Origin: Glaciecola sp048820975
GTDB taxonomy: Bacteria > Pseudomonadota > Gammaproteobacteria > Enterobacterales > Alteromonadaceae
NCBI RefSeq assembly: GCF_048820975.1
Contig: NZ_JBMEUF010000002.1
Span: 1-64,000 of the forward strand
DNA length: 64,000 nucleotides
Direction of reading: 5' to 3'
Below are positions 44,066 to 52,662 of this stretch, piece by piece (the stretch's first letter is position 1; every line of letters starts with the position of its first letter). The position numbers and the translations under genes were made by a program. The notes beneath the pieces are model-generated. The model was not told the DNA's origin. It made no database searches and saw only the letters and a program-made list of their open reading frames with translations.

Positions 44066-45205
44066 CTATAACTCAGCTATTCGTTTTGCTTCATCTGTTA
44101 GTAAGGGGAAAGATTCACTGGGGATAAAACTCAATAAATTAAGTAACTTACTGCTTAATTCACTGTAGTTTTCGGCAACCACATTAATATGACCCATTTT
44201 TCGCTTGTCGCGTAAGCTCTTACCGTACCAATGCAAGTGACAACCTTCAATTCCAATTAGATCTCGGCTAAAACTAGTACAGCCAATGATATTCACCATA
44301 GCCGTCACGCTATGGGCTTTTGGGCTACCAAGCGGAAAACCAAGAACAGCACGAATATGTTGCTCAAATTGACTTGTATCTGCACCTTGCTGTGTCCAGT
44401 GGCCTGAATTGTGAACGCGCGGTGCAATTTCATTTACCAGCAATTCATCACCAGTTTGAAACAGCTCAACCGCTAACACGCCCACATAATCTAAGCCTTG
44501 CGCTAGTTGTGTGAAAATAGTCTTAGCTTTATTTTGAACCTCTAGCGAAACATTAGGTGCAGGGGCTATCGAAACATGCAACTGGCCTTGATAATGCAAG
44601 TTCTCTGCAATCTCAAAACAGCTTATATTCCCCTGCAAGTCACGTGCTCCAACAATCGATATTTCTCGGTCGAAATGCGACATTTTTTCGGCAATAAGTG
44701 GCACTGCTTGTAAGTCGAGTTTTTCAAACTCCATTTTCAACAGCGCTAACTGATTTGAATCTTTTAAACGCCACTGACCATACCCATCGTAGCCATCACG
44801 GCTGGCTTTAAAGATTATTTGCTCACCCAATAACTCACAAATGCCTTCTAAGTCGTCTACGTGGCGAATTATTTTGTGTTCGCAGTTTGCAATATTATGT
44901 TGATTTAGAAGCTGTTTTTCCCGGACTCTATCGGCACCAGCCATAATTGAGGCTATGTTAGGAAAAAGCTTACCGCTTAAATCTACCTGCGCTAACAAAT
45001 CTTCAGGAATATGTTCAAACTCAACGGTTATAGCATTGGCGTCATTTATAGCCGTTGTTAAGTCTATATCAGTCAGCTGCTTACTTAATGGATGTACAAC
45101 GGTATTTTTACTTACATCAACGGCGAGCACCTCAACGCCTAAAGGCGCCGCGGCTAAATACATCATTTGAGCAAGTTGGCCAGCTCCTAATACTAAAACT
45201 TTCAT
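44066..45205 (-). CDS. purK: N5-carboxyaminoimidazole ribonucleotide synthase
   Basis: The 379-residue ATP-grasp enzyme begins MKVLVLGAGQLAQMMYLAAA and has EFEHIPEDLL, FKASRDGYDGYGQWRL and NEIAPRVHNSGHWTQQGADTS. It makes N5-CAIR from AIR, bicarbonate and ATP in purine synthesis. Its start overlaps the purE stop by 4 bp, the standard purEK pair. Confidence 0.97.
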   Translation of the reverse strand: MKVLVLGAGQLAQMMYLAAAPLGVEVLAVDVSKNTVVHPLSKQLTDIDLTTAINDANAITVEFEHIPEDLLAQVDLSGKLFPNIASIMAGADRVREKQLLNQHNIANCEHKIIRHVDDLEGICELLGEQIIFKASRDGYDGYGQWRLKDSNQLALLKMEFEKLDLQAVPLIAEKMSHFDREISIVGARDLQGNISCFEIAENLHYQGQLHVSIAPAPNVSLEVQNKAKTIFTQLAQGLDYVGVLAVELFQTGDELLVNEIAPRVHNSGHWTQQGADTSQFEQHIRAVLGFPLGSPKAHSVTAMVNIIGCTSFSRDLIGIEGCHLHWYGKSLRDKRKMGHINVVAENYSELSSKLLNLLSFIPSESFPLLTDEAKRIAEL

Positions 45206-45690
45206 TCTAGCTCCAAGCTTTGGTTTTCTAACACGGTTTGCGTTTGCTTTTCTCTAAATGCAATGATGTTATTACGTACATCATCATTATTTAGTGCAAT
45301 TATTTGCGCAGCTAGCAAACCGGCGTTAGCGGCACCCGCTTCACCTATTGCTAAAGTGCCTACTGCTACACCTTTTGGCATCTGCACAATGGATAAAAGC
45401 GAATCCAAGCCGCTTAATTGACTAGAGCGAACAGGGCAGCCTAGCACCGGAATATGTGTATGCGCTGCAATCATGCCTGGCAAGTGAGCTGCGCCACCCG
45501 CGCCAGCAATAATCACTTGGATACCATTATCACCGGCTCCTTCTGCAAACTCTACTAACAAATTGGGTGTGCGGTGCGCTGACACAACCTGAGCTTTAAA
45601 ACTAACACCTAATTCTTTCAACATAATGGCTGCTTTTTGCATGGTGGGCCAATCAGATTGTGAACCCATTACAATGGCTACTTGCGTCAT
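45202..45690 (-). CDS. purE: N5-carboxyaminoimidazole ribonucleotide mutase
   Basis: The 162-residue protein has the class I PurE motifs VAIVMGSQSDWPTM, VSAHRTPNLLVEFA and IAGAGGAAHLPGM. It converts N5-CAIR to CAIR. AGGATAAAAC precedes the ATG. A clear PUR box was not found in the 170 bp upstream. Confidence 0.97.
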   Translation of the reverse strand: MTQVAIVMGSQSDWPTMQKAAIMLKELGVSFKAQVVSAHRTPNLLVEFAEGAGDNGIQVIIAGAGGAAHLPGMIAAHTHIPVLGCPVRSSQLSGLDSLLSIVQMPKGVAVGTLAIGEAGAANAGLLAAQIIALNNDDVRNNIIAFREKQTQTVLENQSLELE

Positions 45691-45805
45691 GTTTTATCCT
45701 ATCATCGAGTCATATTTGTTACAGGTTTTCGAAATTGCAACCGCATTACTTTGGTCAATAAACAACGCCGAACGCCGGAAAAGCGCGCAATTATACGAGA
45801 ATGCA

Positions 45806-45828
45806 TAAAAAAGAGCGACCTTTGTCGC
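45806..45828 (-). terminator. terminator after the M20 peptidase gene
   Basis: GCGAC / GTCGC (45815-45819 and 45824-45828) with a 4-nt loop is followed on the minus strand by a T-rich tail (TCTTTTTTAT), 34 nt past the stop. Confidence 0.75.
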
Positions 45829-45861
45829 CCCTTTTATTATTTGTATTGTAAAAATATCGCT

Positions 45862-47157
45862 TTATTTGTGCGCTTGCATATAGTCCATGGTCATATTAGT
45901 TAACAAGCTAACGCCTAATTTCATGCCAGAATCATCTACAAAAAATTCCGGCGTATGATGTGCCGGTGAATCTTCTTCACTCACGTTTAACGGTTTACCG
46001 CCTAGCCATAAAAATATTCCAGGTACGTTTTCTTGGTAAAAAGAAAAATCTTCGGCCCCTGTTACCGCTTTTGAATTTATGACATTTTCTTGCCCTGCCG
46101 TACGCACGAGTGTAGGTAGCATTTCATCCATAAGTGCATGGTCATTAAAGGTAATAGGATAATTGTAATCAAGCGGAAGGATGACCTCAGCTTCTGCTCG
46201 CATACTATCAGCAATCCCCTTTACCTTGCGCGGAACAGCTTCATACATATGTTCACGAGCGGCTTTATCGAGTGTTCTTATAGTGCCCACCAAGGTGACC
46301 TCTTGAGGAATAATATTCGAGCGATTTCCCCCGTGTATTGAACCTACCGTAACAACAGCCGCGTCATCTATTACTTTGATCTCACGGCTAACTATTGTTT
46401 GCAAAGCCATAATGACTTGTGCTGAGGTTGTTATAGGATCAACACTCTTCCACGGATATGCACCGTGAGCTTGTTTACCTTTTATGATAATTTTAAATGG
46501 GTCTACAGCAGCCATTATGCCGCCGTGCTTATAACGAACGGTACCTACATCAGTATTGGAACTAATGTGTAAGCCAAATATAACGTCTACATCTGGGCTC
46601 TTAAGCACTCCCTCTTCCACCATCACTTCCGCACCGCCACGCTCTCCCGCAGGCGCACCTTCTTCAGCCGGCTGAAATATAAATTTCACTTTGCCATTCA
46701 ACTGAGCTTTCATGCTACTTAGCACGCTAGCTGCGCCCATTAGCATAGCAACATGAGTATCATGACCACAAGCATGCATAACCGGCACTTCATTACCTTC
46801 GAACATACTGGTTTGTGTAGACTTAAAAGGCAAATCATTTTGCTCAAGCACTGGCAAGGCGTCCATATCGGCACGCAGTGCTACTGTGGGCCCGGGCTTA
46901 CCTGAATCTAGTACAGCGACTATCCCCGTTTTAGCAACGCCTGTTTCCACATCTAGGCCTAGTGAGCGTAAATGCTTTTCTATATATTTTGCCGTTTCGA
47001 ATTCCCTGTTTGAAAGCTCGGGATATTGGTGTAAGTGATGACGCCATTGAATAACACTGGGCTCAATTTCGTCCACTTTTTCGCTTACCATCGAAGGGTT
47101 CGCGAAAAGTGTGTTGCTTGAGCCAATAAGTAAAATAGAAATAATGAGTGAGCGCAT
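45862..47157 (-). CDS. M20 family metallo-amidohydrolase, exported (hippurate hydrolase-like)
   Basis: The 431-residue protein has a signal peptide (MRSLIISILLIGSSNTLFA). The M20D fold has VALRADMDALPV, MHACGHDTHVAMLMGA, PAEEGAPAGERGGAEVM and TGAEDFSFYQENVPG, which carry the metal ligands and catalytic Glu. It probably hydrolyses N-acyl or peptide amide bonds in the periplasm. The frame is open 15 codons upstream, but the ATG at 47157 has AAGGAAAGG just before it and gives a clean signal peptide. Confidence 0.9.
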   Translation of the reverse strand: MRSLIISILLIGSSNTLFANPSMVSEKVDEIEPSVIQWRHHLHQYPELSNREFETAKYIEKHLRSLGLDVETGVAKTGIVAVLDSGKPGPTVALRADMDALPVLEQNDLPFKSTQTSMFEGNEVPVMHACGHDTHVAMLMGAASVLSSMKAQLNGKVKFIFQPAEEGAPAGERGGAEVMVEEGVLKSPDVDVIFGLHISSNTDVGTVRYKHGGIMAAVDPFKIIIKGKQAHGAYPWKSVDPITTSAQVIMALQTIVSREIKVIDDAAVVTVGSIHGGNRSNIIPQEVTLVGTIRTLDKAAREHMYEAVPRKVKGIADSMRAEAEVILPLDYNYPITFNDHALMDEMLPTLVRTAGQENVINSKAVTGAEDFSFYQENVPGIFLWLGGKPLNVSEEDSPAHHTPEFFVDDSGMKLGVSLLTNMTMDYMQAHK

Positions 47158-47383
47158 TGAGCCTTTCCTTGTGTATGGGTTCAACATACACCATACCCTC
47201 AAGTGTTATTTGTTGTCACTATATAGTGGACTTAAAAATTAAAACAATGTTGCTCTATAGATATCAGAGTAACAAAGGTTTGCGAGAAACCGCCCGAAGG
47301 TCAGTAGTTTACGTGCCTAATTTTTTTTACAGTAAGCTCGTGCTTTGGCACTTATACATTAACAAAATATAAAAGGAATTAAG

Positions 47384-47581
47384 ATGAACACAATCTTCAA
47401 AAAATCAAATAATGTTGAGCTTGAGGCTGGCGAGTTAAAGCAAGTAAGCGGTGGCAATGATGTGAGTATGTTATGTGGCCAATCAGGCCTGGATGAAATG
47501 TATGAAATAATAGCGTTTAACAAAGCTGCTAATAGAGGCCGTTTAGACCCTGTGCCATTTCCTTTACCTCCTATCTTTTAA
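47384..47581 (+). CDS. small peptide with double-glycine leader (bacteriocin-like)
   Basis: The 65-residue product starts with a leader matching the double-glycine (type 1 bacteriocin/peptidase C39) consensus: VELEAGELKQVSGG, with L13, E17, L18, V21 and G23-G24 placed as expected. Cleavage after G24 would release a 41-residue peptide with one cysteine (C31) and a proline-rich end (PVPFPLPPIF). AAAAGGA lies 6 nt before the ATG and a strong bidirectional terminator follows, so it looks like a real single-gene transcript. No C39-peptidase ABC transporter, immunity gene or modifying enzyme is nearby. The function is unknown: bacteriocin, signal peptide or toxin are possible. Confidence 0.72.
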   Translation: MNTIFKKSNNVELEAGELKQVSGGNDVSMLCGQSGLDEMYEIIAFNKAANRGRLDPVPFPLPPIF

Positions 47582-47596
47582 GCTAAGGCACACATT

Positions 47597-47632
47597 AAAA
47601 AGCGCCGACAAACATTGTTTGTCAGCGCTTTT
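47597..47632. terminator. bidirectional terminator between the peptide gene and rho
   Basis: AAAAGCGC, one mismatch, then GACAAAC pairs with GTTTGTC and GCGCTTTT around a 3-nt loop. A/T tails occur on both sides, serving the convergent genes. Confidence 0.85.
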
Positions 47633-47663
47633 ATTTATTAGGGAATAACTTATTAAGTAAAAG

Positions 47664-48929
47664 CTAACCTTTTTGACGTTTCATTGAATCAAAGAATTCA
47701 TCATTGGTTTTGGTCATAGAAAGACGGCTAATCATAAATTCCATAGAGTCTATTTCTGACATTTCATGAACTATTTTACGCAAAATCCACATTTTCTGTA
47801 GCTCTTCTTGCGTAGTTAATAGCTCTTCACGTCGCGTACCTGAACGATTAATATCAATAGCAGGGAACACGCGTTTTTCTGCAATCTTACGATTAAGATG
47901 AAGCTCCATGTTACCGGTACCTTTAAACTCTTCGTAAATAACTTCATCCATTTTTGAGCCGGTATCAATAAGTGCAGTGGCGATGATAGTTAAGCTACCA
48001 CCCTCTTCTACATTTCTTGCCGCACCAAAGAAGCGTTTAGGCTTATGCAGCGCGTTAGCATCAACACCACCCGTAAGCACCTTACCAGATGAAGGTATCA
48101 CCGTATTGTACGCACGCGCTAAACGAGTAATTGAATCAAGAAGTATAACAACGTCTTTTTTGTGCTCGACTAAACGCTTGGCCTTTTCAATTACCATTTC
48201 GGCAACTTGAACATGGCGACTTGCTGGCTCATCAAAGGTAGATGCAACCACTTCGCCTTGAACCAAACGCTGCATTTCAGTTACTTCTTCTGGGCGCTCA
48301 TCGATTAGAAGAACAATCAAATGACACTCAGGATGGTTTGCCGCAATCGATTGCGCAATGTTTTGTAATAATAACGTTTTACCTGCTTTGGGCGGCGCTA
48401 CAATCAAACCACGCTGACCACAACCAATAGGTGATGCTAAGTCAAGCACGCGAGCAGTAATATCTTCGGTACTGCCGTTACCTCTTTCCATGCGTAAACG
48501 CTCATTAGCGTGCAATGGTGTAAGGTTTTCGAACAATATTTTATTACGAGAGTTTTCTGGTTTGTCGAAGTTTACTTCACGTATTTTAAGTAAAGCAAAA
48601 TAACGCTCACTGTCTTTTGGTGGGCGAATCTTGCCTGAAATAGTATCGCCAGTACGCAAGTTAAAACGACGAATTTGGCTAGGCGATACATAAATATCAT
48701 CAGGGCCAGCTAGGTAAGAAGAGTCACCAGAACGCAAGAAGCCAAAGCCGTCTTGCAAAATTTCCAATACACCATCACCGAAAATGTCTTCGCCGCCTTT
48801 GGCGTGAGATTTTAGTATAGAAAAGATGATGTCTTGTTTACGTGCGCGGGCAAGGTTTTCTAAGCCCATTGTTTCTGCTAATGCAACAAGTTCGCTAATG
48901 GGTTTGCTTTTTAAATCTGTTAAATTCAT
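47664..48929 (-). CDS. rho: transcription termination factor Rho
   Basis: The 421-residue protein begins MNLTDLKSKPISELVALAE. It has the RNA-binding domain (GFLRSGDSSYLAGPDDIYV), the P-loop APPKAGKTLLLQNIA, Walker B VVILLDSITRLARAYN and the Q/R-loop regions. It is the hexameric RNA helicase ending many transcripts. The frame is open to 48956, but the ATG at 48929 matches the E. coli start. A candidate promoter lies at 49075-49103. Confidence 0.98.
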   Translation of the reverse strand: MNLTDLKSKPISELVALAETMGLENLARARKQDIIFSILKSHAKGGEDIFGDGVLEILQDGFGFLRSGDSSYLAGPDDIYVSPSQIRRFNLRTGDTISGKIRPPKDSERYFALLKIREVNFDKPENSRNKILFENLTPLHANERLRMERGNGSTEDITARVLDLASPIGCGQRGLIVAPPKAGKTLLLQNIAQSIAANHPECHLIVLLIDERPEEVTEMQRLVQGEVVASTFDEPASRHVQVAEMVIEKAKRLVEHKKDVVILLDSITRLARAYNTVIPSSGKVLTGGVDANALHKPKRFFGAARNVEEGGSLTIIATALIDTGSKMDEVIYEEFKGTGNMELHLNRKIAEKRVFPAIDINRSGTRREELLTTQEELQKMWILRKIVHEMSEIDSMEFMISRLSMTKTNDEFFDSMKRQKG

Positions 48930-49330
48930 ATTGGTGGGTCTGTTTTTTAGTAACAACTAGTTAATTGTGAACAATGGATTAATTATTCGGTTTGACTGTA
49001 AGCAAAAGCTCGTAAATTTGTCATTAAGTGCTCAAAATGAACAATAAAGACACGCGCTGTAAGTGAAGAAAAATTTTTTACGTACGGGGCGTGAAAGAGT
49101 CAACATTGTTGAATCACTATATGTCAAATACTGAAAATAGGCTTTTACTTTCGGTGAGTAGTGTAAAAGTACCACTTAAATTAATTATCGTCCAGTTTTT
49201 CGAATATATTAATTATTTGTTAAAGGAAATTTTATATAAATGACGGGAAAACTATACTTTAGACGCAAGGCGACGTGTAAGGGGAAGGTCGCCAAAGCTC
49301 AGATAACACTAAACTTTGGCGAAAAGACAT
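48930..49330. other. rho leader and intergenic region to trxA
   Basis: This 401-bp AT-rich gap holds a probable rho promoter (49075-49103), a long rho leader of about 140 nt, and a hairpin after trxA (CGCCAAAG / CTTTGGCG, 49290-49321) lacking a T tract. No convincing rhoL-like leader peptide was identified. Confidence 0.5.
49075..49103 (-). promoter_or_regulatory. candidate rho promoter
   Basis: On the minus strand TTGACT (49103-49098) and TAAAAA (49080-49075) are separated by 17 bp. A second TTGACA-like box lies about 25 bp further upstream. It is about 146 nt before the rho ATG. Confidence 0.4.
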
Positions 49331-49657
49331 TTAAACGTGCTCGTCTAGAAAATCTTTTAATTGTGTCTTAGAAAGTGCTCCAACCTTAGTTGCAGCAAGC
49401 GCTCCATCTTTAAAAAGTAATAAAGTTGGAATGCTACGAATACCATATTTTGGTGGCGTTTCATTATTTTCTTCGACATTTAGCTTACCAACTGTTAATT
49501 TGCCCTCGTATTCGCTGGCAATTTCTTCTAGAATTGGAGCGATCATTTTACAGGGGCCGCACCATTCTGCCCAGAAATCAACTAACACAGGACCTGATGC
49601 ATTGATAACATCGGCTTCGAATTTTTCGTCAGATAGTACGAGAATATTGTCGCTCAT
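49331..49657 (-). CDS. trxA: thioredoxin 1
   Basis: The 108-residue protein has the active site W-C33-G-P-C36 in VDFWAEWCGPCKMIAP, the cis-proline segment IRSIPTLLLF, and normal length. It reduces cytoplasmic disulfides with thioredoxin reductase. It is divergent from rhlB and upstream of rho on the same strand, the arrangement found in E. coli. Confidence 0.98.
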   Translation of the reverse strand: MSDNILVLSDEKFEADVINASGPVLVDFWAEWCGPCKMIAPILEEIASEYEGKLTVGKLNVEENNETPPKYGIRSIPTLLLFKDGALAATKVGALSKTQLKDFLDEHV

Positions 49658-49758
49658 TCTTTTCTCCAGTTTAGGGATTTTAGCTGTTAATTTCAGCCTT
49701 ACCCCTATAGTGTTATATAGAAGTTGTTTTTATTGCAAGCATCGATAAGCTATAAGCT

Positions 49759-51054
49759 ATGCCACAAACACATTTAACCGATACTTTATTTTCATCTCTT
49801 TCGATTCATCCGCAAGTACAAGCGGGTTTAGACGCTGCTGGTTTTACCCAGTGTACTGACATTCAATCGATGAGCCTACCACAATTACTTGCCGGTAGTG
49901 ACGTTGCAGGCCAAGCCCAAACAGGAACTGGCAAAACCATTGCCTTTTTGGTCGCGACCTTTCATCACCTGCTAACAAACCCTAGTGACCAACACGGCAC
50001 TAATCCACGTGCAATTATAATGGCACCCACCAGAGAGCTGGCGGTACAAATTTATAATGACGCTGAAATGCTGAGTAAACACACAGGATTATCAGTTGCA
50101 GCTATATATGGAGGCGAAGGTTATGAAACTCAACGCCAACAACTCGAAAAAGGTGTAGATATTTTAATTGGCACCACCGGGCGCATCATAGATTATTATA
50201 AACAAAAAGTGTTTAACCTTAATCATATCCAAGCCGCTGTGCTTGATGAAGCCGACCGTATGTTCGATTTAGGCTTTATTAAAGACATCCGTTATTTGTT
50301 TAACGGCATGCCAGCTGCAAGTGAACGTTTAAATATGCTGTTTTCAGCAACCTTAAGCTACCGAGTAAAAGAACTTGCCTACGTTCATATGAACGATCCC
50401 ATTGATATTATTGTGGGTTCTGAAAGCAAAACCGGTGTGCGTATCTCAGAAGAGTTGTTCTATCCTAGCAATGAAGATAAACCTTTGCTGTTGCTAACGC
50501 TTATGGAAGAAGAATGGCCTGATAAAGCGATTGTATTTGCCAACATGAAACATGATTGCGAAAAAGTGTCAGCATGGTTGCAAGCAGATGGCCACAGAGT
50601 TGGTTTATTAAGCGGTGATGTTCATCAGAAGAAACGCTTAAGTATATTGGAAGACTTTACCGCAGGTAAGTTAGATGTATTAGTCGCTACAGACGTAGCA
50701 GCACGAGGCATTCATATAGATAAAGTCACCCACGTATTTAACTATGATTTACCTGACGACGCCGAAGATTATGTACACCGAATTGGCAGAACTGGCCGTG
50801 CTGGTGAGAAAGGCATAGCGATAAGTTTCGCTTGTGAACGCTATGCACAAAACTTACCGGCCATTGAGGTCTATATTGGTCATGACATTCCTGTGACTGA
50901 TTATAACCCGCTTAACTTATTGGAAGACGTTAAACCACCTAAAATGCAAAGCCGCAGCCGTGGACGCAACAACACGCGTTCGTCAGGGCCACGCAAAGAT
51001 AACAGACAAGGTGGTCGCCCACAGCGCGGCGGTCCAAGAAGAAAGCCTCAATAA
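49759..51054 (+). CDS. rhlB: ATP-dependent RNA helicase RhlB
   Basis: The 431-residue DEAD-box protein has motif I AQTGTGKT, motif II as DEAD (LDEADRMF), SAT, and motif VI HRIGRTGRAG. It ends in an Arg/Gly-rich tail (RSRGRNNTRSSGPRKD). RhlB unwinds RNA in the degradosome with RNase E. Its position between trxA and gppA is the conserved gammaproteobacterial one. Confidence 0.96.
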   Translation: MPQTHLTDTLFSSLSIHPQVQAGLDAAGFTQCTDIQSMSLPQLLAGSDVAGQAQTGTGKTIAFLVATFHHLLTNPSDQHGTNPRAIIMAPTRELAVQIYNDAEMLSKHTGLSVAAIYGGEGYETQRQQLEKGVDILIGTTGRIIDYYKQKVFNLNHIQAAVLDEADRMFDLGFIKDIRYLFNGMPAASERLNMLFSATLSYRVKELAYVHMNDPIDIIVGSESKTGVRISEELFYPSNEDKPLLLLTLMEEEWPDKAIVFANMKHDCEKVSAWLQADGHRVGLLSGDVHQKKRLSILEDFTAGKLDVLVATDVAARGIHIDKVTHVFNYDLPDDAEDYVHRIGRTGRAGEKGIAISFACERYAQNLPAIEVYIGHDIPVTDYNPLNLLEDVKPPKMQSRSRGRNNTRSSGPRKDNRQGGRPQRGGPRRKPQ

Positions 51055-51057
51055 GCG

Positions 51058-52584
51058 ATGCTAGGCGAAACAAGCAAAATACCCGACTTAGGCGCGGTTA
51101 GTATTCAAGACGAATACTACGCCGCGATTGATTTGGGATCTAACAGCTTTCACATGGTAATTATTCGTGTGTTGGCTGGTAGCGTGCAAATTGTAAGTAA
51201 AAATAAGCATAAAGTACGTTTAGCCGCAGGCCTCAATGATGACAATTTACTTAGCCAAGAAGCCATAGATCGCGGCCTCGCCTGCATAAGAAATTTTGCT
51301 GAAAAACTGCAAGACATCCCCTTTGATAACGTAAAAATAGTCGCTACCGCAACCTTGCGTCTTGCCACAAATGCTGAAGAATTTGTTGAGCCCGCACAGT
51401 CGATATTGAATCATAAAATTCATGTGATAAGCGGCGAAGAGGAAGCGCGCCAAATTTATTTAGGGGTGGCTTACACTTCGGCTAACCAAGGTAATACCTT
51501 AGTAATTGATATTGGTGGCGCAAGCACCGAGGTTATTTTAGGTCGCGATTTACAAGCGGTGCATTTAAATAGCTTTAATATGGGCTGTGTAACCTACATG
51601 GAACGCTATTTTCAAGACGGCGAGCTTTCAAGTGATAACTTTGATGCAGCTTATCAGGCAGCTAAAGCAACGATTGCCGAGCATATTGACACCTTCTTAT
51701 GTTTTGATTGGCAACAATGCTTAGGGGCATCTGGTACGCCGCAAGCCGTCACGCAAATTCTCGTAAAACAGGGCATAAACGATGCTATTCGTTTGCGTTA
51801 TCTTTACGACTTACGTGAACAGTGTATTACTCAAAAGCATGTATCTCGGCTTGAAATAGATGGCTTACCTGCTGCTCGCCAAGCAATTTTCCCAAGCGGC
51901 TTGGCGATACTAATTGCTTTGTTTGAAAGTTTACATATACATAATATGCAAGTTGCAGGCGGTGCTCTGCGCGAAGGTATCATTTATGGCATGCTTGAAA
52001 ATTACCAAAAGTCTGACCGCCGAACTCAGGGCTTAAACCAACTTATTTCTCGATTTCATATTGACCCAAGCCAAAGCCAACGTGCACAAAAACTTGCATT
52101 GGAGCTATGCCAGCAAATGTGCAGCCAAGCAAACATATGTGACTACGACACCCATAGCTTGACCTCAGCGGCAGCTGCGCTGCACGAGTTAGGCTTGCAT
52201 ATTGGATATAAGCAATACCATGAACACGGCGCTTACATTTTAAATCATGTAGAAATTACGGGCTTTACCAGTTTACAGCGTATGATGATCCGCGATTTAG
52301 TGCTCTTACATCGCTCTCCTATAGATAACGCGGCGTTGAGTAATTACAGCGACGAATTAAAGGCGATGCTGATATGCTGTCTCAGAGTGTTGCGCATTAC
52401 CATTATTTTAGTTAGCCGCCGCAAAGACGCAGCCATACCCAAAATTCAGTTAGCCATTGATAATGACCAATGGACCTTGCATCTTGCGCAGGATATCAAA
52501 ATTAAGCATCCTTTAATTTACACTGAACTTGTGCACGAGTGCTATCTACAACACCGAGCTGGTTGGAAGCTTGCACTTAAATAA
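51058..52584 (+). CDS. gppA: guanosine-5'-triphosphate,3'-diphosphate pyrophosphatase / exopolyphosphatase family
   Basis: The 508-residue protein has the ASKHA motifs AAIDLGSNSFHMVII, ISGEEEARQIYLGVAY, VIDIGGASTEVI and AGGALREGIIYGML, plus the C-terminal HD-like domain. It converts pppGpp to ppGpp or shortens polyphosphate. The gene begins 3 nt after rhlB, as in E. coli, supporting gppA rather than ppx. Length and motifs are intact. Confidence 0.9.
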   Translation: MLGETSKIPDLGAVSIQDEYYAAIDLGSNSFHMVIIRVLAGSVQIVSKNKHKVRLAAGLNDDNLLSQEAIDRGLACIRNFAEKLQDIPFDNVKIVATATLRLATNAEEFVEPAQSILNHKIHVISGEEEARQIYLGVAYTSANQGNTLVIDIGGASTEVILGRDLQAVHLNSFNMGCVTYMERYFQDGELSSDNFDAAYQAAKATIAEHIDTFLCFDWQQCLGASGTPQAVTQILVKQGINDAIRLRYLYDLREQCITQKHVSRLEIDGLPAARQAIFPSGLAILIALFESLHIHNMQVAGGALREGIIYGMLENYQKSDRRTQGLNQLISRFHIDPSQSQRAQKLALELCQQMCSQANICDYDTHSLTSAAAALHELGLHIGYKQYHEHGAYILNHVEITGFTSLQRMMIRDLVLLHRSPIDNAALSNYSDELKAMLICCLRVLRITIILVSRRKDAAIPKIQLAIDNDQWTLHLAQDIKIKHPLIYTELVHECYLQHRAGWKLALK

Positions 52585-52600
52585 GCGTATAAAGAATACA

Positions 52601-52627
52601 AAAGGGCGTACATAAGTACGCCCTTTT
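52601..52627. terminator. bidirectional terminator between gppA and ubiB
   Basis: AAAGGGCGTAC / GTACGCCCTTT is a perfect 11-bp stem with loop ATAA and A/T tails on both sides, serving the convergent genes. Confidence 0.92.
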
Positions 52628-52662
52628 AATTACTGTGGTAAAGCCTCAAAATAAGGCCCTGT

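Noticed and set aside
45691..45861. PurR box upstream of purEK
   Set aside because: A GGTT...AACC segment looked suggestive but does not match the ACGCAAACGTTTGCGT palindrome well enough.
47148..47372. 74-codon plus-strand frame upstream of the double-glycine peptide
   Set aside because: It overlaps the start of the M20 gene on the opposite strand, lacks a ribosome-binding site and has no coherent protein features.
49290..49321. 8-bp stem after trxA as a Rho-independent terminator
   Set aside because: The loop is long (16 nt) and neither strand has a T tract, so it was only noted as a hairpin.
49240..49371. 43-codon plus-strand frame with AAAGGA upstream
   Set aside because: It runs antisense into the 3' end of trxA, spacing to the ribosome-binding site is too long, and the product resembles nothing known.
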